From the NCBI RefSeq assembly GCF_007744675.1, contig NZ_CP036269.1:1441501-1505500 (forward strand): a DNA stretch of 64,000 nt. Direction: 5' to 3'. Below are positions 10,290-20,000 of this stretch, one piece after another. Origin of the DNA: Gimesia alba (GTDB lineage Bacteria > Planctomycetota > Planctomycetia > Planctomycetales > Planctomycetaceae). A program made the translations under genes and the position numbers. Under the pieces are notes generated by a model that was given only the letters and a program-made list of their open reading frames with translations, did no database searches and was not told where the DNA came from. Each line of letters starts with the position of its first letter. The first letter of the stretch is position 1.

Positions 10290-10295
10290 ATTATA
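10290..10295 (-). promoter_or_regulatory. Candidate -10 box for operon A
   Basis: On the minus strand this reads TATAAT, a perfect sigma-70 -10 hexamer, 71 bases before the chosen start at 10218. No good -35 hexamer is found at 16-18 bp, so the call rests on the -10 alone. It lies in the 269-bp divergent intergenic region 10219-10487. A short inverted repeat (GTGTT/AACAC) lies just downstream of it. Confidence 0.35.
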
Positions 10296-10487
10296 TGTAG
10301 GAATCGTCGTAAATGGTATTGCTTACACAATTAACAATTTAAGTCTGGCAGAAATACAGTTTTCGGGCGAACTGGTTTTTAAATCGCTGTTCAATGATTA
10401 TGATGGACTGAACAGGGGCATGTAAACATGTCCGCTTGTTTTTCACATCCGATTAATAAACTCCGTCATCGTAATGAGGTTTAGGGA

Positions 10488-12599
10488 ATGCTCTCTGTTT
10501 ATACGAAAATGGTCCGCGCCGTGTTAGTAATGATTCTATTATTCGTCGTTAGTACGACAACGAATGCGAAGGAAATCAAGCCGGACCAAGTGGAACCCGC
10601 CTATGATGTTGTCGTCTACGGTGGTGCCTCAGGGGGGATCGCCGCGGCCCTTCAGGCAAAACGGATGGGGAAATCTGTGTTATTAATCGAGCCAGGGAAT
10701 CATCTGGGAGGACTTTCTTCCGGAGGTCTGGGGGCGACTGATATTGGGAACAAAGCGGCCATCGGGGGGATTGCCCGCGAGTTTTATCGCGCACTGGGTA
10801 CACATTACAGCCAGCCTGAATCCTGGGTTTATCAGAAAGCAGCCGAGTATAAAAGCCGTCGCAAAAAGAGCAATGAAGCGGAAATGTGGACGTTCGAGCC
10901 TCATATCGCGGAAGCGACATTTGACAAAATGCTCGATGATGAATCGGTGCCAGTTTTAAAACGTCAGCGTCTGGATCTGAAGCAGGGGGTTCAGAAACGA
11001 GGGACACGCATTGGTTCCATCAAAATGGAAAGTGGCCTGGTCATTAATGGTAAGGTTTTCATTGATGCAACATACGAAGGTGACCTGATGGCGGTTGCTG
11101 GCGTGTCCTACCATGTCGGACGTGAATCGAATGCAACGTATGGTGAAACACTCAATGGAATTCAAACCAAGAATGCCGTTTATCATCAGTTTATCAAACC
11201 CGTTGATCCTTATATTGTTCCCGGTGATCCGAAAAGTGGTTTATTGCCGGGAGTCCAGCAGGAAGGTCCCGGCGGTGAGGATGGTGATGGCGATCATCGA
11301 GTGCAGGCTTACTGTTTTCGCATGTGTACGACCGATGTCCCGGAAAATCAGCGGGAGTGGGTGAAGCCTGACAATTATGATCCTCTGCGCTATGAACTGT
11401 TGCTGCGAAATTTTGAAGCCGGCGACCATCGTACTCCCTGGGCGCCTAGCCTGATGCCAAACCGAAAAACCGATACGAATAATAACTTCGCGATCTCGAC
11501 TGATAACATCGGCATGAACTACGAATATCCGGATGCCGACTATCAAAAACGGGCGGAGATTATTCAGGAGCATTTAACCTATCAGCAGGGACTCATGTGG
11601 ACATTGGCCAATTCTCCCCGGGTTCCTGCAGCAGTCCGTAAGAAGTTTCAGACCTGGAAGCCGGCCAAAGATGAATTTCAGGATACGGAAGGCTGGCCGT
11701 TTCAGCTTTACATTCGCGAAGCGCGGCGGATGATTTCGGAATATGTGATGACAGAAAAGAACTGTATGTCCGAAATCGTAGCGGAAGACAGCGTCGGAAT
11801 GGCCGCTTACACGATGGATTCGCATAACCAGCAGCGTTATGCCATCAATGGAAGAACGTTGAATGAAGGAGACGTCCAAGTGGGGGTGCCGCACCCTTAT
11901 CCGATTTCCTATCGTTCCATTCGTCCGAAAAAATCAGAATGTGAAAATCTGCTGGTTCCCGTCGCGATGGCGGCATCGCATATTGCCTATGGTTCGATTC
12001 GCATGGAGCCGGTCTTCATGGTATTGGGGCAATCCGCGGCGACAGCCGCCTGCCAGGCAATTGATGCGGACAAAGCGGTGCAGGATATTGATTATTCCCA
12101 ATTAAGAAAGCAACTGTTACAGGATAAGCAAGTCCTGGCGTGGGATGGGCCGCGTCGTGTTCCCCCGATTCGCGTTGCTCAACTAAAAGGGATTGTAGTT
12201 GATGACCGAGATGCCAAAGCAACGTTAGGCTGGAAAAAAAGTTCATCGAATACTCCCTATGTTGCGTATGGATATCAGCATGACAGCGATAGCAACAAAG
12301 GAGAAATGCAGGTCACTTTTTCAGCAGACATTCCTGAGGCTGGTTTGTATGACGTTCGCGTTTATTACGCACCCAATTCCAACCGAGCCACAAATACGCC
12401 CTATACTGTTCAGCATTCCGGCGGTTCCAAAACCATTCTGGTGAATCAGCGACAAAAGCCGAATCAAGGCAAATATCATTCACTGGGACGTTTTGTGCTT
12501 GAAAAAGGCAAACAGGAGATTTTGGTGATTACTAATAAAGGGACCGACGGGCATGTCATTGTTGATGCCTTGCAACTGGTTCCCGTCGAAACGAACTAA
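10488..12599 (+). CDS. Exported FAD-dependent oxidoreductase with golvesin-like C-terminus
   Basis: A 703-residue protein with a signal peptide (about 1-27, ending TTNA). It is followed by a Rossmann FAD-binding start VVVYGGASGGIAAALQA and EPGNHLGGLSSGGLG, typical of the FAD-dependent oxidoreductase family often found beside carbohydrate-degrading genes (PF12831-like). Near residue 470 the FAD family block RSIRPKKSECENLLVPVAMA is present. The last 130 or so residues form a beta-sandwich (GLYDVRVYYAP...VIVDALQLVPV) matching the golvesin/xanthan-lyase-type C-terminal domain, probably carbohydrate binding. It starts a plus-strand cluster with the next four genes. The substrate is unknown; oxidation of a sugar or glycan outside the cytoplasm is my inference. 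An AGG-containing purine stretch lies before the ATG. Confidence 0.85.
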   Translation: MLSVYTKMVRAVLVMILLFVVSTTTNAKEIKPDQVEPAYDVVVYGGASGGIAAALQAKRMGKSVLLIEPGNHLGGLSSGGLGATDIGNKAAIGGIAREFYRALGTHYSQPESWVYQKAAEYKSRRKKSNEAEMWTFEPHIAEATFDKMLDDESVPVLKRQRLDLKQGVQKRGTRIGSIKMESGLVINGKVFIDATYEGDLMAVAGVSYHVGRESNATYGETLNGIQTKNAVYHQFIKPVDPYIVPGDPKSGLLPGVQQEGPGGEDGDGDHRVQAYCFRMCTTDVPENQREWVKPDNYDPLRYELLLRNFEAGDHRTPWAPSLMPNRKTDTNNNFAISTDNIGMNYEYPDADYQKRAEIIQEHLTYQQGLMWTLANSPRVPAAVRKKFQTWKPAKDEFQDTEGWPFQLYIREARRMISEYVMTEKNCMSEIVAEDSVGMAAYTMDSHNQQRYAINGRTLNEGDVQVGVPHPYPISYRSIRPKKSECENLLVPVAMAASHIAYGSIRMEPVFMVLGQSAATAACQAIDADKAVQDIDYSQLRKQLLQDKQVLAWDGPRRVPPIRVAQLKGIVVDDRDAKATLGWKKSSSNTPYVAYGYQHDSDSNKGEMQVTFSADIPEAGLYDVRVYYAPNSNRATNTPYTVQHSGGSKTILVNQRQKPNQGKYHSLGRFVLEKGKQEILVITNKGTDGHVIVDALQLVPVETN

Positions 12600-12664
12600 A
12601 AGCGCCCAGAGACTGTCCATTACCATTATCCGGTAGGAACGAAATAACGACATAAAGGAAAACC

Positions 12665-14203
12665 ATGCGAAACGGCATTTTCAAATATAGTGTGAGTCTG
12701 CTGATTTTTACCTTCACCTGCACTCTGGGGATCACTAATCTTCAGGCTGACCTTTTCACATACGTGGATGAGTCTGGCAAGACCGTGACAATCGAAGCAA
12801 TGCTCTACGGTTCGGGGAAACATCGTGGAGAGATGCAGCACGGCCTGTTGAAACCAGATGGCTATCTGCAATTGGTGCCGCAGGGGAAAATTAAAAAACG
12901 GGTTCTAAAAGCAGCACCTCTACCCCTGACCGTCGAGCAGATGTCAGAGGGGTTGTTAAAAAAGTTTGGTAGTGAAAAATTCCGTTTTCATCTGCAGGAG
13001 CCCTTCGTCGTCGGCGTTGTGTTGGCGGCACCTCTGGATGGTTCGGACAGAACTGAGCTACGCGTTAAAACGTTTCTGGAAAAGGCAGGGCGTTTCATGC
13101 ATAACGTGGAAGTGATCTTCGAGACATATGCCAGAAAAATGAACATCGAACTCAAGGAATATGATTTTCCGATGGCGATGCTTATTTTCGAGTCAGATGA
13201 CGATTTTGAAAAATATGCCAAAGAAACTTCTGCGCTGGGCGAAGGAGCGAGCAATGTACTCGCTTATTATTCTCAGATTTCCAACAACCTGATTCTCAGG
13301 ATGAGCGAATGCAGCTCTTTTGAAACGCCGTTACACGAAGCCATCCATTTGCAGACGACCAATCGAGGCGTTGCCAAAAGATTGGCGCCGGTTCCATCGT
13401 GGTTTATGGAAGGCATCGCCACCGGTTTTGAAGGCAAGGGGGATCGCATTAATGTCAGCCCGGATCGAATCAATTCGCATTATGCACTGCTTTCCGGAGT
13501 TGCCAAATTATTAAACTGGGGGCATGTGGTCTCATACAATGGCGCCTTCAGTGGAAGTATTTTATCGGGCGATGCCTACGTCCACGCCTGGGGATTGCAT
13601 TGGATGCTGGTTACCCAGTATCCGAAAGAATATGTCGAATACATTAAAAATATTTCATCTAAAGAGCCCTTCGAAAAATTAACGCCGAAGGAGCAATACG
13701 ATGAGTTTGTCGAAATCATGAAAGTGCGACCGGAATCTCTGCAGCTCCAGTTCAAGGTGAAACTGGTGCGGGCCATTCTGGATCAAAAAGTGAAATTGCC
13801 GCCATTAGACGATCGAACCATGCACCTGGAAAAACATAAACAGGAAATGGCCATTGTCAAAATGACGGCGACTTCTTATTCGCCGCTTGCACCGCCTCGC
13901 ATTGAAGGCTGGCTGCAGAATATTTCGCCGTTTCGTCCAATGACGTTTCATGTCACGGTGCAGACTGATGCGGGCACATATGCAGAGTGGTATTTATCGG
14001 AAGTGGGAATTCGCAAGAAAATCAAACTAAAAGCAAAGAATGCTACTCATTTGATGCGCGGCGGCAGGGGAGGTAGTTGGAAAACGTATCACGTGGAAGT
14101 TGAGTCGGCTTATCCCAATAGTGAAATTGCCAAAGAATGGGCTGCGGGGAAATTGCCTGTTCCCGTTGTTTCTCGTAGAGTACAAGTTACTCCCTCAAAT
14201 TAA
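12665..14203 (+). CDS. Exported DUF1570-like zinc metalloprotease
   Basis: A 512-residue protein with a signal peptide of about 28 residues (ending NLQA). The zinc site is HEAIH at residues 224-228, followed about 20 residues later by WFMEGIA, where E249 should be the third ligand. This gluzincin layout is typical of the DUF1570 family, which is abundant in planctomycetes. The N-terminal region (about 29-80) is a small beta domain, and the C-terminal 120 residues (GWLQNISPFRPMTFHVTV...) look like a beta-sandwich. It lies 65 bp after the FAD oxidoreductase and 27 bp before the next gene. All catalytic residues expected for a peptidase are present; the substrate is unknown. Confidence 0.8.
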   Translation: MRNGIFKYSVSLLIFTFTCTLGITNLQADLFTYVDESGKTVTIEAMLYGSGKHRGEMQHGLLKPDGYLQLVPQGKIKKRVLKAAPLPLTVEQMSEGLLKKFGSEKFRFHLQEPFVVGVVLAAPLDGSDRTELRVKTFLEKAGRFMHNVEVIFETYARKMNIELKEYDFPMAMLIFESDDDFEKYAKETSALGEGASNVLAYYSQISNNLILRMSECSSFETPLHEAIHLQTTNRGVAKRLAPVPSWFMEGIATGFEGKGDRINVSPDRINSHYALLSGVAKLLNWGHVVSYNGAFSGSILSGDAYVHAWGLHWMLVTQYPKEYVEYIKNISSKEPFEKLTPKEQYDEFVEIMKVRPESLQLQFKVKLVRAILDQKVKLPPLDDRTMHLEKHKQEMAIVKMTATSYSPLAPPRIEGWLQNISPFRPMTFHVTVQTDAGTYAEWYLSEVGIRKKIKLKAKNATHLMRGGRGGSWKTYHVEVESAYPNSEIAKEWAAGKLPVPVVSRRVQVTPSN

Positions 14204-14230
14204 TTCTGAAGATGAATTGAAGGTCAAACG

Positions 14231-15061
14231 ATGAAACTGTCACTTTCAGTGAGGATCGCTGAAGCTGCCTGCAAGACGAAATTAAACATTCCCTTTGCTG
14301 AAATTGCTCAAATTGCCGCTGATCTGGGGTATTCTGCATTGTGTATGCGTGCCAGCGTAGCGGGCGTGCATAGTTCGCAAGCAGAACTGGAGCAGGTTCG
14401 TTCCATTGTTGATCAGGCGGGACTGGTGGTTTCAATGGTCACAGCTGATTTTAATATTCCACAAAATAACGACCAGGCTCCCGACGCGCTTAAAAATATT
14501 GAGCCCAGTCTGCACGTGGCAGAAGTCTTAGGCAGCCGCATGATCCGCGTCTGCTTGAAAACGGAAGCAGATATTGCCCATGCTCAAAAAGCTGCCGACC
14601 TGGCCGCTGAGCGGGGGATGCAGTTGGTGCATCAGTTTCATCCGGCTTGTCTGTTTGAAGAAGTGGAACGGTCGGTAGCCGTTCTCAAACAGATCGATCG
14701 TCCCAATGTTGGTTTGATATATGAACCGGCAAGCCTGCTGATGTGTGGTCAGGAATACGGCGAAACAACACTGCGGCAGATTCTTCCCTGGCTGATGAAT
14801 GTCTATGTGCAAAATCTGGTGATTACCGACGATGGACCAGACCATTTGGAAACATGGTGTCTGGGAGATCGCCCGTTCCAGCTTTTGCCTTATTGGGACG
14901 AGAGCGGACGTGGGATTGATTTTCAGAAAGTGGTCGACGGACTACAGGCGGTTGGCTACGGTGGCTTTTTTACCGTCCATCAGGCAGAAGGCATCGTGAC
15001 AGCCGATGATGCCCGCGCGTATGCGGTCCGCTGTAAAGAATGGGTTGATTCACTTCTTTGA
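14231..15061 (+). CDS. Sugar-isomerase/epimerase-fold protein with altered metal site
   Basis: A 276-residue cytoplasmic TIM-barrel protein of the sugar phosphate isomerase/epimerase (xylose-isomerase-like, AP endonuclease family 2) superfamily. This is shown by the strand/helix pattern, the YGGFFTVHQAEG stretch near the C-terminus and the VLGSRMIRV strand near 100. The usual four metal ligands (Glu, Asp, His, Glu) do not seem to be kept: by eye the positions hold Q135 (LVHQFHP), E165 (IYEPASL), Q194 (VYVQNL) and a His near 252. It may use a different metal site or be a non-catalytic relative. Its stop overlaps possible starts of the next gene, so translational coupling is likely. The family call is good; the activity is uncertain. 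Confidence 0.72.
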   Translation: MKLSLSVRIAEAACKTKLNIPFAEIAQIAADLGYSALCMRASVAGVHSSQAELEQVRSIVDQAGLVVSMVTADFNIPQNNDQAPDALKNIEPSLHVAEVLGSRMIRVCLKTEADIAHAQKAADLAAERGMQLVHQFHPACLFEEVERSVAVLKQIDRPNVGLIYEPASLLMCGQEYGETTLRQILPWLMNVYVQNLVITDDGPDHLETWCLGDRPFQLLPYWDESGRGIDFQKVVDGLQAVGYGGFFTVHQAEGIVTADDARAYAVRCKEWVDSLL

Positions 15062-15081
15062 TGAGTGGTAGAAGCAATTCC

Positions 15082-16458
15082 ATGAAAAAAGCATTCGTCG
15101 TCAGTTTTGAGCAACTTCCCGCCTGCATGTTGGGCTGTTATGGCCATCAGTGGATTGAAACTCCCAATTTCGATCGCCTGGCTTCCCTTTCCGTTGTCTT
15201 TGATCAGCATTTCGCAAATGATCTTTCATCACAAAACTCATACCCCTGGTGGACAGGCCACACGATTCCCTGCGATTTTGGAACACAGACGAATGAGAAT
15301 GACACGGGTCTGTTTGAGCTTCTGCGAGAGCAGAGAATTCAATCCACCTTATTGTTGGAATCAGACAGCGAAGCCGGGCGCAATGCAGATACTCGGGCGC
15401 AGGAAACATATTTCAATCAGTTTGATCAGGTGGAGACGGTTTCAGGCCAGAACGGATTTAAGGTCAGTGAGGTCAACACACCGATTGCGCAACTGATGCA
15501 AGTCGTCTTGAAACGTCTGCCGGAATGGATGGAATCTTCACAGGACCAACTTGTCTGGATCCGATCCGAAGGCGTTCCGCTCCTGCCCCTCGCGCCCGAA
15601 TTTTTCTCGACATTATATCTGGATGAAGTCCTTGATCAGGGAGAGAGTGAAGACGATTTCGAGGAAAAAGCAGAACTTGCAGAAGAGTTTGATCAGCTCG
15701 ACTCAGATGAGAATTCGGAGTCAGACCTCGATGTTGAAGACTGGCAGGAACTGGTAACCGTTGTTGCAGAATTGTTTACCAATCCTGAAGAGTGGTCTGA
15801 ACTGGAAGATCATGAACGACAGATGGCACGGGCCGTCTATGCCGGGTATGTCACGCTGCTGGATCAATGGTTTGGACGCTTGCTGGATCAACTTTTGGAT
15901 TATGCAGAATCGCAGTCGATTCTGCTAATTGTGACTGCAGCGCGGGGCGATTCCGAATTGCTGGGACCTGTCAGGCAGGTGGAAAACTGGGACCTGTTCG
16001 AGGAAGCGACGCACGTTCCACTCTTGATTTTTGATTCAGAGAATGAGCAACAGGGAACACGGCGGCAATTCCTGTCACAGTCAGCAGACATTCCCGTATC
16101 GCTGTTATCCTGGTCGGGCATTCCTCGTGAGAAAATTACCAGCGCTGGATCGAACTTGCTGACTCTGACTCGTGATCAGACGACGCTACCGGAACCGGTC
16201 ATTTATGCGGCCAGTGATCGGGCGATTGCATTACGGACTGCCGAATTTTATTATCTCACATTACGTGAAGAACGAGAGACTCCTGATTCAGAAGAACCAC
16301 CCTATTTGGATGAATCGTTAAAAACACAACTTTATCAAAAGCCGTCCGATCATTGGGACGTCTATGAACTGCACACGCAACTGCCTGAAATCGTAGCGCA
16401 GATGTCTGCGTTGCTGGATGAAAAAAGAATCGAACAGCATGATGAAGATTTATCATAA
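15082..16458 (+). CDS. Sulfatase-fold protein lacking catalytic residues
   Basis: A 458-residue protein with the layout of the alkaline phosphatase/sulfatase superfamily: LGCYGHQWIETPNFDRLA near residues 17-34 matches the sulfatase LGCYG...TPNLDRLA block, and EEATHVPLLIF matches the usual ATRVPLI block. The CxPSR formylglycine motif expected near residues 46-55 is absent (HFANDLSSQNS), the N-terminal metal-binding Asp pair is replaced (SFEQLP), and the usual SDHG is AARG. A strongly acidic insertion, rich in Asp and Glu, lies near residues 180-225. No signal peptide is seen. I prefer ATG 15082 because the family fold starts there; TTG 15058 and ATG 15061 are possible earlier starts that overlap the previous stop. 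It is probably a pseudoenzyme, though a divergent phosphohydrolase cannot be excluded. Confidence 0.72.
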   Translation: MKKAFVVSFEQLPACMLGCYGHQWIETPNFDRLASLSVVFDQHFANDLSSQNSYPWWTGHTIPCDFGTQTNENDTGLFELLREQRIQSTLLLESDSEAGRNADTRAQETYFNQFDQVETVSGQNGFKVSEVNTPIAQLMQVVLKRLPEWMESSQDQLVWIRSEGVPLLPLAPEFFSTLYLDEVLDQGESEDDFEEKAELAEEFDQLDSDENSESDLDVEDWQELVTVVAELFTNPEEWSELEDHERQMARAVYAGYVTLLDQWFGRLLDQLLDYAESQSILLIVTAARGDSELLGPVRQVENWDLFEEATHVPLLIFDSENEQQGTRRQFLSQSADIPVSLLSWSGIPREKITSAGSNLLTLTRDQTTLPEPVIYAASDRAIALRTAEFYYLTLREERETPDSEEPPYLDESLKTQLYQKPSDHWDVYELHTQLPEIVAQMSALLDEKRIEQHDEDLS

Positions 16459-16783
16459 TCCCCGTTGTGGTAAGAGCCGACAAACGCTGGCCTTAATTGA
16501 AGAAGCGGGCATAGAGCCTGAGGTGATCGAATATCTGAAGACACCACCCACGGCTGAAGAGCTGGATTCCATTCTGAAAAAATTAAAGATGGAACCAGGC
16601 GATTTGATGCGGAAAGGGGAAGCCATTTATCGCGAACTGAAACTGGCGGAACGCGAACTGCCTCGCGAAGAAGCGGTCGCGATTATGGTAGAGCATCCAA
16701 AATTGATAGAACGTCCGATTGTGATCAAAGGGCGTCAAGCAATTCTCGGGCGACCTCCCGAGAATATCAAGACCCTGCTTTAA
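16439..16783 (+). CDS. arsC: ArsC-family arsenate reductase (glutaredoxin type)
   Basis: About 114 residues, the normal ArsC length. The N-terminus MKIYHNPRCGKSRQT carries the catalytic Cys in the thioredoxin-fold ArsC motif. LMRKGEAIYREL and ERPIVIKGRQAILGRP match the family blocks that hold the three arsenate-binding arginines. The known reaction is reduction of arsenate to arsenite with glutathione/glutaredoxin-type thiols; the wider ArsC/Spx/YffB family has other roles, but the three Arg blocks favour reductase. The start ATGATG at 16439 overlaps the end of the sulfatase-fold gene by 20 bases; an ATG at 16418 would add seven non-family residues. No arsenic efflux gene is nearby. Confidence 0.85.
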   Translation: MMKIYHNPRCGKSRQTLALIEEAGIEPEVIEYLKTPPTAEELDSILKKLKMEPGDLMRKGEAIYRELKLAERELPREEAVAIMVEHPKLIERPIVIKGRQAILGRPPENIKTLL

Positions 16784-17065
16784 TCAGGATTCAGATTGGT
16801 ATTTCTACGAGAAAGTGGAATCCGGTCTAATCTTCCTTAAAGTTTACTATAGCGCAAATGAGAAGTTTCGCGAGTAAAATCTACATTCTGATGACTCATT
16901 TGCATTCGTTGGTGGAATTGAGCACTTGGAGCGAATTTAATGCTTTATGTATTTTGCAACAAATCGATCTGAAAAACTCACCCACTATAGTTTCACTACA
17001 TTACAGATGTCATCTTTGGTTTTTCGATTTCTCGTGGAACAGTACTTGTGCCAAAATGACTCTAC

Positions 17066-20000
17066 TTAATTAAAGACTCTATACCGCATTTCTTTAGAGA
17101 TGACCCAGTAGACGTTGAGTACGTTGCGACTGGCAATTTTTCGGCGGAATGCCATTAAACGTTTTCCGGCTAGTCCGGTTGAGGTTTTACCGTCTTTGAG
17201 AGCAGCTGCCAGCAATCGACCGTGTTGCAGCCCGAAGACAATATTTTCAAAACGATCGCGTTCCTCTTCTGTCGCCAGCTTTGCAAGCGGCTTTGCTTTG
17301 TTGAGAATCGATTCTGCTTTTCTGAAAACGGCCTCATTGTAAATTGATGAGTAAGCTCGCATGCGGTCGGGTCTTTTTAAATTGATAAAGTTTTTGTTGT
17401 TTCCCAGACCAACAGTGAATTTTTCCCAATATTCGTAATACTCTTTGGCGACATCTTGAAATGGGCCGAAAGAATCATAGAACTCGGCTAACACCTGCTC
17501 GACATCGGCTTCCGTATCCCATAGCATTCTTGCCAGCACATAGTATGTGGGGCCGGTGGCAGCCCAGTACCCTTGTAGTGCGTCGAAGTCAGTGGCCTGT
17601 AAACCATTTTGGACCTGAAATTGCAAGTCTTCAGCCACTTGCTGGCTGGTTACATATGGTGCCCCTTCACCCAAATAGAACAGCGAATTTGACCGCAGGA
17701 AAACTGTTGCCCCCAGTTTTGACCAACCGAACCATTCGTCGGTCGACATTTTTTTATAATCGTCTGGTCGTGGATAGGCATTGAAGCCAACATAACCGAT
17801 CCAGACATTCGGTTCGATGTGTTTCAAGCTGGTCGGCGGCGAACGGTATTTACTGTAACCATAGGCAATGATCTTGGATTCTGGATCAATTTTTCGTGCG
17901 CGGATCGCCAACTCGTTGTACCAGCGAGCATATCGATCGGATAAACTTTCCGGAAGATTCGAGTGTTGAGGCTTCCCATCTATATCCGAACCATCTTCGA
18001 CTGACGGCAGTGATGTAAGTGCCGTGTTTGGATCGGCGTCCCACGAACGACAACGTTTACAAACACAAAATCCACCGCTGCCATCGTTTTCACAGGCATT
18101 CACCCATAACCCTCGGGCTCCCTGTTGAGCATACTTCTTCAGATGAGCCAGTTGCATGTCCCATAGTTTTGGATTTGAAACGCACATCTTGACAAAATCT
18201 GGCTTCGACTTGGAGCGCGGACGGCGTTGTCCATCTGGTTGCAATGCAAATATTTCCCGGTTCGTCTTGTTGTATTTCTCCCACCAATCGGTAAAAGCAT
18301 GGCCATACGAAAGTTTGAACGATCGCCCTAACCGCATTCTGCGGCTCCAGACTCGTTCGTCTTCCGAAATTTTGTCGTAAGTTTTTCCTAAATCGAGAAG
18401 ACGACCTATCCCCTCCTTCTCGTAGCCAACACGGTGTTTGTCTTGGGCGAGTAACCTAATGAAGCGGATTTTGACAGTCGGTGTTTCACGAATGTTGAGC
18501 GAGGGCACCTCAATGGTTTTTCTGCGGGGGATACGTTGCCCTGTTTCACCGGGCCAAATCCAACGGCAACCAAGTTGGTCTTGCAGAAAATCATACACGG
18601 CCCATAAAGTTCCATTGCGGGCGTTCCTTTTACTGCCGCCATCCTCGCCAGCTAAAATCAGCACATTAGGCATTGTTTTAACCACGAATGTTTCCGGTTC
18701 CATGGTTTTCGCCACTACGCCGAGTCTCTGCGTGAGCTTGCCCGGTCCAATTAAAATCAATGCCTTGGATGGATTTGGCCGTAATTCGTTTTCTTTGATA
18801 ATCGGCAAAGTTGCACCGGACATGATGCGAATGTGTTCCTGCAATTCGGCAGCAGCAGTAATCTGACTCTCCTTCGGATTCCCATTCGTCACGATGATGG
18901 CCATCGGTTTGCCATTTCTTACGAGTGTGACTTCTGTACCAGAGGATACAGATTTCTTTGTTTTTTTCGATCGTGATGTTGAGGAAGGTGCGGGCAGCTT
19001 CTTAGTGTTTGTTTTTTTCTGAGGGGATTTTGTTGAAGCGGGAGTACGGACGAATTCACTTAATTGAGAGAGATTGCTGCTGAAAACCTCACTTGACAGA
19101 TACTTCTCACCGACAGGCATCTTGGCCTGACCAACGAGACGTTCGCCGTTATAGGTACTGATCCAGCGGCCTTGAGGGGTGAGAGATGAGAGAATTTTTC
19201 GCGTATCTACTTCTTCAATTTTTGGTTTGGGAATTAAACCACCTGCTTTTAATATTTCATATTTCTTTTCTAATTGCTCAATTTTGGAGACTGTCTTCCA
19301 ACCATAATGAGCGGGCAGCTTTGAATCGTCGTAGGTCAATTCGTATTTTTTTCCACGACGGACCATGTAAAGTGGTTTGTTCGATTTTAACTCGTAATAC
19401 CGAGCCAGTTTTCCTTCGGGTAGCAGAGATCGTTTTAGATACGCCAATGCGTTCGGGATCGGATCGAGATATTTTGTATCGCCGGTCAGAGCGAAAATCG
19501 TCATTAACGTTTCTATTGCTTCCTGTGTTTCATCTCCTGAAACTCCCGGCGGTTCAAACTTGCGAGCCCAGATCGGTTGCATGTCATAATTATATTGCTG
19601 AGCCCAACCTGACTGCGGCTCAGGCATTTGTGCTTGAATTAGAAACTGCCCCAAATTTTCTAATGCGGTCTTATACTTTTCTTCGCCGTAAACTTGATGA
19701 GCCAGTAATAATGCGTCGGCTACAGATCCCGCTACGTTGTCGTTCAAAGTATACATGTCCCAGTAGTTTTTGATACGACCTTCGGTTCTCCAATCGTAGT
19801 CTGGATAGTTTGCTTGCTTCACTGGCGGGTCGGGTACAGTGTCTTCATCCCACACCTGGGGAAAAGCCCCGTTCGGAAACTGTGCTTTCAATAATGCATC
19901 AAGCGCAACTTGAACGGATTCGTGAATTGCCTCATGTTTGAATTCTAAAGCCTGGTCGGCTTTGATCAGAAAGAGAATGGCGGTACCAGTCTGACCGTCA

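Noticed and set aside
16742-16765. Perfect 9-bp inverted repeat ATTCTCGGG/CCCGAGAAT near the end of arsC
   Set aside because: It lies inside the coding sequence and is not followed by a T-run, so it is not a convincing terminator; it may be chance or a minor mRNA hairpin.
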